Origin: Clostridia bacterium
GTDB taxonomy: Bacteria; Bacillota; Clostridia; Christensenellales; Aristaeellaceae
Direction: 5' to 3'
Assembly (NCBI GenBank): GCA_017395685.1
Contig: JAFQOD010000071.1
Location: 1-34,748, forward strand
DNA: 34,748 bases
In this document: in pieces, positions 15,456-24,481 of the stretch
Layout of the letters: every line of letters begins with the position of its first letter
How positions within the stretch are numbered: position 1 is the stretch's first letter
Position numbers and translations under genes: made by a program
The notes under the pieces: model-generated
Database searches by the model: none
The model's input: only the letters and a program-made list of their open reading frames with translations
What the model was told of the DNA's origin: nothing

Positions 15456-17813
15456 ATGAATGAACGCGCCCTTCGCGTGCTGGAATTTACAAAAATCCGG
15501 GAAATGCTGTCCGCCTATGCCCTGTCCGATCCAGGCAAGGAAGCCTGCCGGAAGCTGACCCCCTATCAACATTTTGCCGATGTGAACAAGGCCCTGGATG
15601 AAACGGAAGAGGCCGTGGTCACCCTCACCTATCTGGGGGGCAATCCTCTGGTATCCTTTTCCGATATCGGGGAATATCTGACCCTGGCGGAAAAGGGATC
15701 CACCCTGTCCCAGAAGGCGCTGCTGATGGTGGCAGATGCCCTGCGGGCCGCCCGTGCCGCCCGGAATGCGCTGGTGACCGAACGGGAAAACACCCCCCTC
15801 ATTACAGCCAAGGCATCCCTGCTTCATCCCCTGCGCCAGCTGGAAACGGATATTACCGAGGCCATCCTCAGCGAAGAAGAAATTTCCGATCATGCCTCCC
15901 CTGCCCTGTTCGATATCCGCCGGCACATCCGCCAGGTGAATGACCGGATCCGGGAACGGCTCAATTCCATGGCTCACGGCGCCAGCTATTCCAAATATCT
16001 GATGGAATCCATCGTTACCGTGCGCAACGGCCGCTATGTGCTGCCTGTCAAGGCGGAGCACAGGGGCAATGTGCCCGGACTGGTGCATGATCAATCCGCC
16101 ACCGGGGCCACCTTATTCATTGAGCCCCTGGCTGTAGTGGAAATGGGCAACGAATTAAAAGAATGGCATATGAAAGAGCGGGATGAAATCGATCGCATCC
16201 TGGCCGCTCTGTCCCAGCAGGTAGGGGAAAATGCCGCTCTGATCGCCCGCAATCTGGCCGTGCTGGCCGATCTGGATTTTATCTTCGCCAAGGGCATGCT
16301 GTCCCGGGAAATGGAATGCGTACGCCCGAAAATGAATCAGGAAGGCCGCATCAATCTGGTGCGGGTGCGCCATCCCCTCATCGACCGGGAAAAGGTGGTG
16401 CCCTGTTCCCTTTGGCTGGGGCAGGATTTTACCTCCCTGATCATCACCGGCCCCAACACCGGCGGCAAAACCGTCACCCTGAAAACCGTAGGGCTGATGA
16501 CCCTGATGGCCCAGAGCGGCCTGCACATCCCGGGAAATCTGGGCACTGAGCTTTCCACCTTTGAGGAAGTCTATGCAGATATCGGGGACGAGCAATCCAT
16601 TGAACAATCCCTTTCCACCTTTTCTTCCCACATGACCAATATTGTCTCCATCATGAATGCGGTTACCCCCCGGGATCTGGCCCTCTTTGATGAATTGGGG
16701 GCAGGCACCGATCCCACCGAGGGCGCCGCCCTGGCCCAGGTGATCCTGAATGCACTTTTGAAAATCAAGGCCCGCACCTGTGCCACCACCCATTACAGCG
16801 AACTGAAGGCTTATGCCCTCTCCACCAAAGGCGTGGAAAATGCCAGCGTGGAATTTGATGTAGCCACCCTGCGGCCTACCTACCGCCTGTCCATCGGCGT
16901 GCCCGGTAAATCCAATGCATTTGAGATTTCCAGGCGTCTGGGCCTGCCGGAATATCTGATTGACGAAGCCAAGGATCTGCTTTCCCATGATACCATCCGC
17001 TTTGAGGATGTGATTGCCAATGCAGAATATCACCGCCAGGTAGCAGAAAAGGAGCGGGAACTGGCAGAACAGGCCCGGCAGGAGACGGTAAAGCTGCGCA
17101 ATGAGGCGGAACTGCTCTATAAAAACATGGAAGAAAAGAAGGAGGCCGCTACCCGCAAAGCCAAGGAAGAGGCCCGCCGCATCATGGAAAAGGCGAAGCG
17201 GGATGCCGATTCCATCCTCTATGATCTCAAGCGTCTCAAGAAGGCCGGCTCTGCCCCCGATCATGAAGTGAACGCCCTGAGAAAACGGATGGAAGAGGGC
17301 ATTGACAGCCTGGCCGAGGGCCTGAAAAAGCCCACCGGCAATATGGCGGAGCCCCCCAAGACCGTAAAGGTGGGCGATATTGTGGAAATCACCCATCTGA
17401 ATACCAAGGGCACGGTGCTTAGTCTGCCCGATAACAAGGGCGAAGTGCAATTGCAGGCCGGTATCATGAAGCTGAAAGCTCACCTGAGCCAGCTGCGACT
17501 GGTGAATGAGCCCAAGCCCAAGAAGAAGGTTTCCTCCGTTTCTGTTAGCACCGGCGCTGCTACCCGTACCATTGGACTAAGCTGTGATGTACGCGGCCTC
17601 GCCCTGGATGAGGCGCTGGAGGAAGTGGAACAATATCTGGACGAAGCAGTGCTGGCCGGCCTGCATGAGGTAACCATCGTGCATGGCAAGGGCACCGGTA
17701 TCCTGCGGGATGGTATTCAGCGCCATCTGCGCACCTATCCCCAGGTGAAATCCTTCCGCCGGGGCAAATACGGCGAAGGTGAAGAAGGGGTTACGGTGGT
17801 GGAGCTGAAGTAA
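15456..17813 (+). CDS. mutS2: MutS2 ATPase/endonuclease, ribosome-collision factor
   Basis: A 785-residue MutS2. It lacks the mismatch-recognition domain of MutS. The Walker A GPNTGGKT lies near residue 333, Walker B-type LALFDELGAGTDP near 411, a long coiled coil (about 515-610), a KOW-like stretch (VGDIVEITHLNTKGTV) and a C-terminal Smr domain with CDVRGLALDEAL and VHGKGTGILR. In Bacillus subtilis MutS2 binds collided ribosomes and splits them; other members suppress recombination. I start at ATG 15456, preceded by GGAGGG, because the promoter -10 lies inside the longer frame. All key motifs are intact. Confidence 0.96.
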   Translation: MNERALRVLEFTKIREMLSAYALSDPGKEACRKLTPYQHFADVNKALDETEEAVVTLTYLGGNPLVSFSDIGEYLTLAEKGSTLSQKALLMVADALRAARAARNALVTERENTPLITAKASLLHPLRQLETDITEAILSEEEISDHASPALFDIRRHIRQVNDRIRERLNSMAHGASYSKYLMESIVTVRNGRYVLPVKAEHRGNVPGLVHDQSATGATLFIEPLAVVEMGNELKEWHMKERDEIDRILAALSQQVGENAALIARNLAVLADLDFIFAKGMLSREMECVRPKMNQEGRINLVRVRHPLIDREKVVPCSLWLGQDFTSLIITGPNTGGKTVTLKTVGLMTLMAQSGLHIPGNLGTELSTFEEVYADIGDEQSIEQSLSTFSSHMTNIVSIMNAVTPRDLALFDELGAGTDPTEGAALAQVILNALLKIKARTCATTHYSELKAYALSTKGVENASVEFDVATLRPTYRLSIGVPGKSNAFEISRRLGLPEYLIDEAKDLLSHDTIRFEDVIANAEYHRQVAEKERELAEQARQETVKLRNEAELLYKNMEEKKEAATRKAKEEARRIMEKAKRDADSILYDLKRLKKAGSAPDHEVNALRKRMEEGIDSLAEGLKKPTGNMAEPPKTVKVGDIVEITHLNTKGTVLSLPDNKGEVQLQAGIMKLKAHLSQLRLVNEPKPKKKVSSVSVSTGAATRTIGLSCDVRGLALDEALEEVEQYLDEAVLAGLHEVTIVHGKGTGILRDGIQRHLRTYPQVKSFRRGKYGEGEEGVTVVELK

Positions 17814-18084
17814 TAGTTAGGGATATGGCGGGAGGAGATTTCTTTTGAAAAAGAAATCCCCTCCCGCACCCACCCAAAGAAAACTGCTTCTGGATTTTTC
17901 GTTTTTTCCCTCCAACAACAGTTTTCCCAGTGATGCTTCATAATGAAAAGAAAGCCCCTCCCGCACCATCCAAAGAAAACTGCTTCTGGATTTTTCACGC
18001 TCTTTACTTTTCTCCAGAAAAGCAGTGCTGTAAATGCTCCCCTATTCTTTGAATGTATTCATCAGTATCCAGGAGGTGTAACCG
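17814..18084. repeat. Palindrome and direct-repeat element between mutS2 and the response regulator
   Basis: The gap has no credible gene. A near-perfect palindrome fills 17828-17867: 17 of 18 positions pair around a TGAA loop, with arms GCGGGAGG and CCTCCCGC. A direct repeat of about 54 bases occurs at 17846-17900 and 17944-17996, sharing CCCCTCCCGCACC and AAAGAAAACTGCTTCTGGAT with few differences. The second copy is joined to an inverted match: ACTGCTT..CTGGA near 17979-17990 pairs with TCCAG..AAGCAGT near 18014-18027. The palindrome may also end mutS2 transcription. It looks like a dispersed intergenic repeat or a MITE remnant. Confidence 0.7.
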
Positions 18085-18774
18085 ATGAAGGACAGGCAAT
18101 CTATTCTTGTCGTAGATGATGATCCCAATATTGCCCAGCTGGTACGGCTGTATCTGGAAAAAGAGGGCTTTGATGTCTCTGTCCAGACACGAGGAGATGA
18201 AGCGGTAGCCGCATTCCAGAAGAATCCTCCCAGCCTGATGCTGCTTGATATTATGCTGCCCGGGCTTGATGGCTGGCAGGTATGCCGCGCCATCCGTCAG
18301 ATCAGCAATATCCCCATTATCATGCTCACCGCCAAGGATGAAACCTTTGATAAGGTGCTGGGCCTGGAATTGGGCGCCGATGATTATGTAACCAAGCCCT
18401 TCGAAGGCAAGGAACTGGTAGCCCGGGTAAAGGCTGTGCTGCGCCGTGCCGCCCCCGGGGAAAGCGATAAGGATACCCTCTCCTTCCCCGGCCTTACCAT
18501 CAGCCTGGAAAAATATGAAGTGCATTTCCAAGGCAGGCATGTGGATATGCCCCCCAAGGAGCTGGAAGTGCTGTATTTCCTGGCCGCTCATCAGAACCGG
18601 GTATTCACCCGGGATCAGCTGCTTCAGCAGGTGTGGGGCTTTGATTTCTTCGGGGACAGCCGCACGGTGGATGTGCATATCAAGCGGCTGCGGGAAAAGC
18701 TGCAGGACAGTGAACAGCTGGGCTGGCAAATCCGCACGGTATGGGGTGTAGGATATAAATTCGAGGTGAAATGA
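18085..18774 (+). CDS. OmpR/PhoB-family response regulator
   Basis: A 229-residue regulator. The receiver domain (1-118) has the acidic pocket DDD at 11-13, phospho-acceptor Asp55 in LLDIMLPG, and Lys in TKPF near 107. The winged-helix domain (about 130-229) ends in the usual RTVDVHIKRLREKL and TVWGVGYKFE. It acts with the histidine kinase encoded four bases downstream, controlling genes unknown. AGGAGGTG precedes ATG 18085. I see no clear SigA promoter in the repeat-rich upstream region. Confidence 0.95.
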   Translation: MKDRQSILVVDDDPNIAQLVRLYLEKEGFDVSVQTRGDEAVAAFQKNPPSLMLLDIMLPGLDGWQVCRAIRQISNIPIIMLTAKDETFDKVLGLELGADDYVTKPFEGKELVARVKAVLRRAAPGESDKDTLSFPGLTISLEKYEVHFQGRHVDMPPKELEVLYFLAAHQNRVFTRDQLLQQVWGFDFFGDSRTVDVHIKRLREKLQDSEQLGWQIRTVWGVGYKFEVK

Positions 18775-18777
18775 TCT

Positions 18778-20283
18778 TTGCGCAATCTGAGCATGTTTTC
18801 CCGATTGCTGACCGTCTTCTTGGCGGTCATTTTGTGCTGCGTTGCGCTGCTTTTCTCCCTTTCCTATGTGAATCTGAGGGATAATATCATCCAGGCCCGG
18901 ATGAATGCCCTGAAAAATCAGGCCCGGGATATGGCCTATCTGGCCAGCCGCCTGCCCAATGATCATATCAACCGGGCCCTTGGAAAAACCAATACCACCG
19001 AGCAATACATGTACTGGAAGGCCAGCCGGGTCTATCAGGAATACAATGCCTATATCATCGTAGTGGATCACAGCGGGCAAAGGCGCACCTATTATAACGA
19101 AACCACCCTGCAGGATGAAAGCATGCGTTCCATGCCCTCCCAGGAAGAATTATCTTCCTATATGGAGCAGGTTATGCAGGGCCATGAAATTGTCAGGCAG
19201 ACCAACAGCGCCGCCGGCCCTCTCTTCACCGTCATCGTACCCTGGACCCAGGAAAATCCCCTCACCAATCACCGCACCGTGATGGGCCTTGTAATGATTC
19301 AGACCGCCGCCCAGACCGTACATGCCTCTTACCGGGGATTGGCGCTGCAGGTGGCCCTGGCAGCAGGCGGACTCTTTTTGATCGCTGCCCTGCTTGTATT
19401 CCTCTTCACCCGGCAGATGACCCGGCCCCTCACCGCCATGGCCCATGCCGCCGGCAGTATGGCCCGGGGGGATTTTAATGCCCGCGCCCCGGAGGCCGGC
19501 GCCAGGGAAATCCGGGAATTATCCCAGGCCTTCAATCAGATGGCCGCCCAGCTATCCACCCTGGAGCAATCCCGCCGAGATTTCGTGGCCAATGTATCCC
19601 ATGAACTGCGTTCCCCCATTACTTCCATCCAGGGATTTGCCCAGGGCATGCTGGATGGCACCATCCCTGCCGAGGATCATCCCCGGTATTTGAAGGTGGT
19701 GGTGGACGAAACCCACCGGCTTTCCAAGCTGATCGCTAATCTGCTCAATCTTTCCCGCATCGAAAACGAAGAAACCAGCCTGGCCTGGTCGGATTTCGAT
19801 ATCAATGAAACGGCCCGCCGGGTGCTTATTTCCCGGATGACCCAGCTGGAAGAAAAGCAATTGGATGTGAATGCGGATTTTGAAGAGGATCCCTGCTTCG
19901 TTCATGCGGATAGTGATCAGATTCAGCAGGTAATCATCAATCTGTTGGATAACGCCGTCAAGTTTACCCCGGAACAGGGGAAAATTTCAATAAAAACCCG
20001 AATAAACGGGGATATCGTTGCCCTGAGGGTGAAGGATAATGGCACCGGCATCCTGCAGGAAGATCAATTGCATATCTTCGATCGCTTCTATAAAGCGGAT
20101 AAAGCCCATACCGTGGGCAAAGGCACCGGCCTGGGCCTGGCCATTTGCCGCAAAATCATGGAAAAGCACGGCCAGCAGATCCGATTGATTTCCGGGGAAG
20201 GGGGAGCAGAATTTGAAATCACTTTGGCAAAGGGCAAAGCGCCTGAGCTGGGCCATCGAGATGCCGGCACGGGCGAAAATTAA
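18778..20283 (+). CDS. Sensor histidine kinase (HAMP, HisKA, HATPase)
   Basis: A 501-residue membrane kinase starting at TTG 18778, with GAGGTGA just before it. Membrane segments are at about 9-30 and 188-211, enclosing an extracellular sensor of roughly 155 residues. A HAMP domain (about 212-262) follows, then the H-box NVSHELRSPITS with phosphorylated His275, and ATP-binding N, G1, F and G2 boxes (NLLDNAVKF, VKDNGTGI, FDRFYKAD, GTGLGLAIC). It phosphorylates the upstream response regulator. Its end overlaps ispE. The extracellular signal is not deducible. Confidence 0.94.
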   Translation: MRNLSMFSRLLTVFLAVILCCVALLFSLSYVNLRDNIIQARMNALKNQARDMAYLASRLPNDHINRALGKTNTTEQYMYWKASRVYQEYNAYIIVVDHSGQRRTYYNETTLQDESMRSMPSQEELSSYMEQVMQGHEIVRQTNSAAGPLFTVIVPWTQENPLTNHRTVMGLVMIQTAAQTVHASYRGLALQVALAAGGLFLIAALLVFLFTRQMTRPLTAMAHAAGSMARGDFNARAPEAGAREIRELSQAFNQMAAQLSTLEQSRRDFVANVSHELRSPITSIQGFAQGMLDGTIPAEDHPRYLKVVVDETHRLSKLIANLLNLSRIENEETSLAWSDFDINETARRVLISRMTQLEEKQLDVNADFEEDPCFVHADSDQIQQVIINLLDNAVKFTPEQGKISIKTRINGDIVALRVKDNGTGILQEDQLHIFDRFYKADKAHTVGKGTGLGLAICRKIMEKHGQQIRLISGEGGAEFEITLAKGKAPELGHRDAGTGEN

Positions 20284-21097
20284 CTGGAATCTGGATATTA
20301 CCGGGCAGCGGGAGGATGGCTACCATTTGCTGGACAGCCTGATGCAGCCCCTGGCCCTGTGCGATTATCTGTATATCAAGAAGGATGATCAGCTGACACT
20401 GGAAATCGGGGGGGCCAAGCAGCTTGCCGCCGATGACAGTAACCTGGTCATGAAAGCGGCCCGGGCCCTGCAGCAGTATGCCGGGATCACCCAGGGCGCA
20501 AAGATGTATCTGGAAAAGAATATTCCCATGGGCGCCGGCCTGGGAGGCGGGAGCGCCGATGCAGCGGCCGCCCTGCGGGGCTTATGCAATCTGTGGGATC
20601 TGGAAATTGAGGAAGAGGAACTGATGACCATCGGCCTCTCCCTGGGGGCGGATGTGCCCTTCTGCCTGCTGGATGAACCGGCCAGAGCCCAGGGCATCGG
20701 GGAAATCCTCACCCCTATTCCCTGCAAAAAAACCTTCCCTCTGATTCTGATTCAGCCCTGCGCTGCCCTTACCACCAAGGAGGTATTCACCGCATGGCAT
20801 CAGGGAGAGGCCCTGTCCTCCGATATGGGAAAGTGCATGCAGGCCCTGGCGGAAGGGAATCTTTCCCTGCTGTCCGCCCATGCAAAGAACGGCCTGGAGC
20901 AGGTATCCATCCCCATGCGCCCGGAAATCGATACTGCCCGGCAGGCACTGCTGAATCACGGCGCCGTGATGGCCCGGATGACGGGCAGCGGATCGGTAGT
21001 CTTTGGGGCATTCACGGATGAAAAGGCCGCCCGCCAGGCCCACAAAGCCCTGCTGAATCAATATAAAACCTGCATTCTCACCGAAACAGCGCTTTAA
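20261..21097 (+). CDS. ispE: 4-diphosphocytidyl-2-C-methyl-D-erythritol kinase
   Basis: A 278-residue GHMP kinase of the non-mevalonate isoprenoid pathway; it phosphorylates CDP-methylerythritol. PARAKINWNLDITG and REDGYHLL at the N-terminus, the ATP loop PMGAGLGGGSADAAA, and RMTGSGSVVFG near the end are diagnostic. ATG 20261 gives the family's normal N-terminus and overlaps the kinase gene by 23 bases. A TTG at 20213 in frame has a better ribosome binding site (GGGGGAG) and would add 16 basic residues, so the start is not certain. Cotranscription with a two-component system is unusual for this housekeeping gene. Confidence 0.93.
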   Translation: MPARAKINWNLDITGQREDGYHLLDSLMQPLALCDYLYIKKDDQLTLEIGGAKQLAADDSNLVMKAARALQQYAGITQGAKMYLEKNIPMGAGLGGGSADAAAALRGLCNLWDLEIEEEELMTIGLSLGADVPFCLLDEPARAQGIGEILTPIPCKKTFPLILIQPCAALTTKEVFTAWHQGEALSSDMGKCMQALAEGNLSLLSAHAKNGLEQVSIPMRPEIDTARQALLNHGAVMARMTGSGSVVFGAFTDEKAARQAHKALLNQYKTCILTETAL

Positions 21098-21124
21098 TCC
21101 ATTCTCATCCGGGGAGGTTTTTTC

Positions 21125-21706
21125 ATGGATACCCGTGCATTGCTGGAAATACTATCGGTGGCCCAGCGGCTCAAGGATGCCACCCGGCATTGCTATACCA
21201 CCGGCGGACGGCACGAGAGCGTGGCGGAGCACAGCTGGCGTGCTGCCCTGATGGCCTATTTCCTGAAGGATGAATTCCCAGAGGCGGATACTTCCAAAGT
21301 CATCCTGATGTGCCTTTTTCATGATCTGGGGGAGGCCTTCACCGGCGATATCCCCTCCTTCAATAAAACGGCTGCCGATGAGGCACAGGAAGAAAAAATG
21401 CTTACCGATTGGGTGCATTCCCTTCCTGCCCCCTTCGCCCAGGAAATGCAGGCACTCTACCGGGAAATGGAGGAAAGAAAAACCCTGGAATCCCGGATCT
21501 ATAAGGCTATCGACGGCCTGGAAGCAGTGATCCAGCATAATGAATCGGATTTAGCCACCTGGCTGCCACTGGAATATGATCTCAATCTCACCTACGCCGA
21601 TGATAAAGTAGCCTTTTCTCCCTATCTCACCGCCCTGAGGGCGGAGATCAGGAAGGATACAGAAGAAAAAATAAAGAAGGCGTCCTCAGACTGTGATCCC
21701 ACTTGA
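21125..21706 (+). CDS. HD-domain phosphohydrolase (YfbR/HDDC2-like)
   Basis: A 193-residue protein with an HD metal-dependent phosphohydrolase fold. The ligands are visible as His in GRHESVAEHSW, HD in LFHDLGEAFTGDIP, and a late Asp in AIDGLEAV. The pattern matches the YfbR/HDDC2 group, some of which are 5'-deoxynucleotidases; substrate here is inferred. GGGGAGG precedes ATG 21125, 27 bases after ispE, so it is probably the last gene of the two-component/ispE operon. The stop codon lies within the -35 box of the next promoter. Confidence 0.88.
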   Translation: MDTRALLEILSVAQRLKDATRHCYTTGGRHESVAEHSWRAALMAYFLKDEFPEADTSKVILMCLFHDLGEAFTGDIPSFNKTAADEAQEEKMLTDWVHSLPAPFAQEMQALYREMEERKTLESRIYKAIDGLEAVIQHNESDLATWLPLEYDLNLTYADDKVAFSPYLTALRAEIRKDTEEKIKKASSDCDPT

Positions 21707-21731
21707 AATCCATCCGGAAAAATGATATTCT
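21703..21731 (+). promoter_or_regulatory. SigA-type promoter of the araD-like gene
   Basis: TTGAAA (21703-21708) and TATTCT (21726-21731) are 17 bases apart, 34 bases before ATG 21766. The -35 box overlaps the stop codon of the HD gene. Confidence 0.65.
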
Positions 21732-21765
21732 ATTGAATAGACGTTCGCTGTAAGGAGAGATACAC

Positions 21766-22467
21766 ATGCTGGAACAATTGAAAAAACAGGTTTATGAAGC
21801 CAATATGCTGCTGCCCAAATACAACCTGGTGACCTTTACCTGGGGCAATGTTTCCGGAATTGACCGGGAAAAGGGCCTGTTCGTCATCAAGCCCTCCGGG
21901 GTGCCTTACGAAAAGCTGACCCCGGAAATGATGGTGGTAATGGATCTGGAGGGCAACAAGGTGGAAGGGGATCTGAATCCCTCCTCCGATACCCCCACCC
22001 ATGCTGAATTATACCGCCGCTTTCCCCAGCTTGGCGGTGTGGTGCACACTCATTCCCGCTGGGCCACCATCTGGGCCCAGGCCGGCCGCTCCATCCCCGC
22101 CTACGGCACTACCCATGCCGATTATATCTACGGCGCGGTGCCCTGTGCACGGGTGCTGACAAAGGAGGAAGTGGAAGGCGCCTATGAGCTGGAAACCGGC
22201 CGGGTCATCGCCGCCCATTTCGAAGAAAATGATATCGATCCCGTGGCTGTGCCTGCAGTGCTGGTGCATACCCACGGCCCCTTCACCTGGGGCAAGGATG
22301 CCAATGAAGCCGTCCATAATGCAGTGGTGCTGGAAGAGGTGGCCATGATGGCCTTCCATACTGAATTGATCTCCCCTGCCGCCCCCCGGGATCCCATGGC
22401 CCAGTATATTCTGGATAAGCATTATCACAGAAAACATGGCCCCGGCGCCTATTACGGCCAGAAATAA
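21766..22467 (+). CDS. araD: L-ribulose-5-phosphate 4-epimerase (AraD family)
   Basis: A 233-residue class II aldolase/epimerase. Residues align one position off the E. coli enzyme: zinc ligands His94 and His96 in VVHTHS and His170 in VHTHG, with Asp75 and Asp119 at the catalytic positions. It would convert L-ribulose 5-phosphate to D-xylulose 5-phosphate, feeding arabinose or ascorbate-type sugars into the pentose phosphate pathway. No araA, araB or transporter lies nearby, so it is a single-gene unit between its own promoter and terminator. Related aldolases share the fold, but the length and residues favour AraD. Confidence 0.92.
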   Translation: MLEQLKKQVYEANMLLPKYNLVTFTWGNVSGIDREKGLFVIKPSGVPYEKLTPEMMVVMDLEGNKVEGDLNPSSDTPTHAELYRRFPQLGGVVHTHSRWATIWAQAGRSIPAYGTTHADYIYGAVPCARVLTKEEVEGAYELETGRVIAAHFEENDIDPVAVPAVLVHTHGPFTWGKDANEAVHNAVVLEEVAMMAFHTELISPAAPRDPMAQYILDKHYHRKHGPGAYYGQK

Positions 22468-22480
22468 TCCTTTGCATTTC

Positions 22481-22523
22481 AGCAGATACAGGAATAATCC
22501 CTGTATCTGCTTTTAATTTTTTT
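22481..22523 (+). terminator. Intrinsic terminator after the araD-like gene
   Basis: AGCAGATACAGG (22481-22492) pairs perfectly with CCTGTATCTGCT (22500-22511) around a seven-base loop, followed by a T-rich tract. Confidence 0.92.
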
Positions 22524-22582
22524 GCATGATACGATAGAAATGCCTGTCCATTCGTCTATATGAGTGGAAGGAGGTGGAAGCC

Positions 22583-23107
22583 ATGAGCAATGTCAAGGGC
22601 CCGGACGTCGCTCTGGAAAAAGAACAGGCACTGGAAGAAATGGTGAATTTATATCAGCATACACTGCTGAAGATGTGTTATCTGCATCTTAAGGACAGGG
22701 CGCTGGCGGAAGACGCCGTACAGGAAACCTTCCTCAAGGCTTACCGCAGCATGGATTCCTTCCGGCAGGAATCCAGTATCAAAACCTGGCTGATCAAAAT
22801 CGCCCTGAATACCTGCCGAGATATGAACCGATCCGGCTGGCTCCGGTTTATGGATCGAAAATATACCCCGGATATGCTGCCGGAGGCCAGCATTCCATTT
22901 GAAGAAAAGGATGAAGAATTGGTTCTGGCGGTTATGCAGCTGCCCATCAAGCTCAGAGAGGTGATGCTGCTGCATTATTATCAGGATTTATCCACTGTTG
23001 AAATATCACATCTGCTGGGACTGGCCCAGTCATCTGTATCCGGACGACTGAAGCGGGGCCGTGAAAAGCTCCGCACCCTATTGGAAAGGAGGGAACCTCA
23101 TGCATGA
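22583..23107 (+). CDS. ECF-type RNA polymerase sigma factor
   Basis: A 174-residue sigma factor with only regions 2 and 4. Region 2 is about residues 20-90 (LAEDAVQETFLKAYRSMDSF, KTWLIKIALNTCRD), and region 4 about 110-165 (LPIKLREVMLLHYYQDLS, IAxxLG-like ISHLLGLAQSSVSGRLKRGREKL). AAGGAGG at 22568-22574 selects ATG 22583. It overlaps the next gene by eight bases, the usual arrangement for a sigma factor and its membrane-bound inhibitor. The trigger is unknown. I did not find a convincing self-recognised promoter upstream. Confidence 0.92.
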   Translation: MSNVKGPDVALEKEQALEEMVNLYQHTLLKMCYLHLKDRALAEDAVQETFLKAYRSMDSFRQESSIKTWLIKIALNTCRDMNRSGWLRFMDRKYTPDMLPEASIPFEEKDEELVLAVMQLPIKLREVMLLHYYQDLSTVEISHLLGLAQSSVSGRLKRGREKLRTLLERREPHA

Positions 23108-24431
23108 TCAGCAGCTATCCCACGCTATGAAAAAAGCCATTGATCAAAGGCTATCCGGCCTGGAGGGGGATCCCTGGCTGGCCCGGCGAATCATAAACGC
23201 CGAGAAAGGAGAGCCCCCCCGCATGAAAAAGAAACTGACTGTATCCCTGGTTTTTATCCTGATCTTCACCCTTTTGACCCTTGGCGCAGCGGCCGCCCTG
23301 GTACATTCCCGCATTGCCGATCATCTCTACGGCAATGAAGCATCCGTTCCCGAGGAAGTATTATCCCAAATCCAGGCTCCCCAGCAAACTGCCGCCACTC
23401 CCCTGGGCAGCATTACCCTGGATGAACTCTATTACGATGGCAACGCCCTGCATACCATCATCTCTATCGTCAATCCCACCGGTGAAACGCTGCTTTATAC
23501 CTTAGACGGCTTTTTGATCAATGGTCAGGGCGCCTCAGGCAGCAATCTTTTCTCTGAGGGCCCCGGCAGCTATGGCTGGCTTCTGGGCGGTGCCGTCAAA
23601 GACAAGGCCCTTCCCATTACCGGCAGCTATTATGAAAAATGGCAGCAGGTAGCAGCAATCGACGAAAATGGAAAATTCCTGGGCTGGGATAATATCCCAG
23701 GCGGAAAAATCTCCCTGAAAATTCTGATGGATGTTTGGCGGCCGCTCAATGCCCCCCAATTGGTGAATTATAAGGATTTTGAAGGCTATGATGTTAACAT
23801 CCTCATGAATTGCCTGGTAACGGATGAACGGGGAGAATGCAATCTGGAATTATTCCGTCCCGAAAATGCCCGGCGTAATTATACGCTGGGGCAATCGGGG
23901 GGCGTAGCTTATGAGTCTGTGTTTGAGGAACTGGGCTGGGCTGAGCGGCTGGATACCATTGAAATGACACTGGAAGTGGATCTGGATCAAATGATGATCA
24001 GCCGTGCCGTTCCGGAGCAGAAGGAATATTTGCTGAACGGACATCGTATTGCATTCGATTCCTTTGAATTGACCCATGCCGGCGGCTCACTTGAAGGACG
24101 GATCTATGGAGATCGAAACAGTGTTTATCCTTTCCTGGAAAAAGGCCTGGTGCTGGTGGATCTGGAAGGAGACCGGGAACTGAGCAATGGCTGCATCTGG
24201 AGCAATGAGATAAATCCCGATGGAAGCATTCCTTTCACCATTTTGCTCTCCCCCATTGCCGTCAATCTTCCCGAAACGGTTTACCTGGCACAGCCCGTTG
24301 CCTATAACGATCAATATGTAGAGGGATATCCCCATTTCGATCCCGCCGTGAAAAAGCCTGAAAACATTATTGGCACATGGGAACTGAATCTCAATCAGAT
24401 GCTGGAAATCAAGCTGCACATGGAAAAATAA
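23100..24431 (+). CDS. Membrane-anchored putative anti-sigma factor (DUF4179-like)
   Basis: A 443-residue protein. A short cytoplasmic N-terminus of about 42 residues (HAMKKAIDQRLSGLEG, RRIINAEKG) is followed by one membrane segment (VSLVFILIFTLLTLGAAAAL) and a large extracytoplasmic domain of beta-rich character. This layout, and overlap with the sigma gene, match DUF4179-type regulators that hold ECF sigma factors at the membrane. I see no zinc-finger (HxxxCxxC) motif. AAAGGAGG precedes ATG 23100. The extracytoplasmic domain may sense the signal. Pairing is inferred from context. Confidence 0.75.
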   Translation: MHDQQLSHAMKKAIDQRLSGLEGDPWLARRIINAEKGEPPRMKKKLTVSLVFILIFTLLTLGAAAALVHSRIADHLYGNEASVPEEVLSQIQAPQQTAATPLGSITLDELYYDGNALHTIISIVNPTGETLLYTLDGFLINGQGASGSNLFSEGPGSYGWLLGGAVKDKALPITGSYYEKWQQVAAIDENGKFLGWDNIPGGKISLKILMDVWRPLNAPQLVNYKDFEGYDVNILMNCLVTDERGECNLELFRPENARRNYTLGQSGGVAYESVFEELGWAERLDTIEMTLEVDLDQMMISRAVPEQKEYLLNGHRIAFDSFELTHAGGSLEGRIYGDRNSVYPFLEKGLVLVDLEGDRELSNGCIWSNEINPDGSIPFTILLSPIAVNLPETVYLAQPVAYNDQYVEGYPHFDPAVKKPENIIGTWELNLNQMLEIKLHMEK

Positions 24432-24448
24432 TCGTATTCAGAAAATTT

Positions 24449-24478
24449 GCCCCCTGCTTGAGCTGCAGGGGGCATTTT
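24449..24478. terminator. Bidirectional terminator between the anti-sigma and AraC-type genes
   Basis: GCCCCCTGC (24449-24457) pairs with GCAGGGGGC (24465-24473). It is followed by ATTTTCC on the plus strand and by AAATTTTC on the minus strand, serving both converging genes. Confidence 0.85.
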
Positions 24479-24481
24479 CCA

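Noticed and set aside
17735-17998. Minus-strand frame of 87 codons with the internal repeat NPEAVFFGW twice
   Set aside because: The peptide repeat simply translates the DNA direct repeat, the frame overlaps the end of mutS2 and it has no ribosome binding site.
22524-22582. Possible self-recognised ECF promoter (CGTCTA near 22553)
   Set aside because: No -35 element at a workable distance could be found, and the SigA-type alternative TATATG has a poor -35 too.
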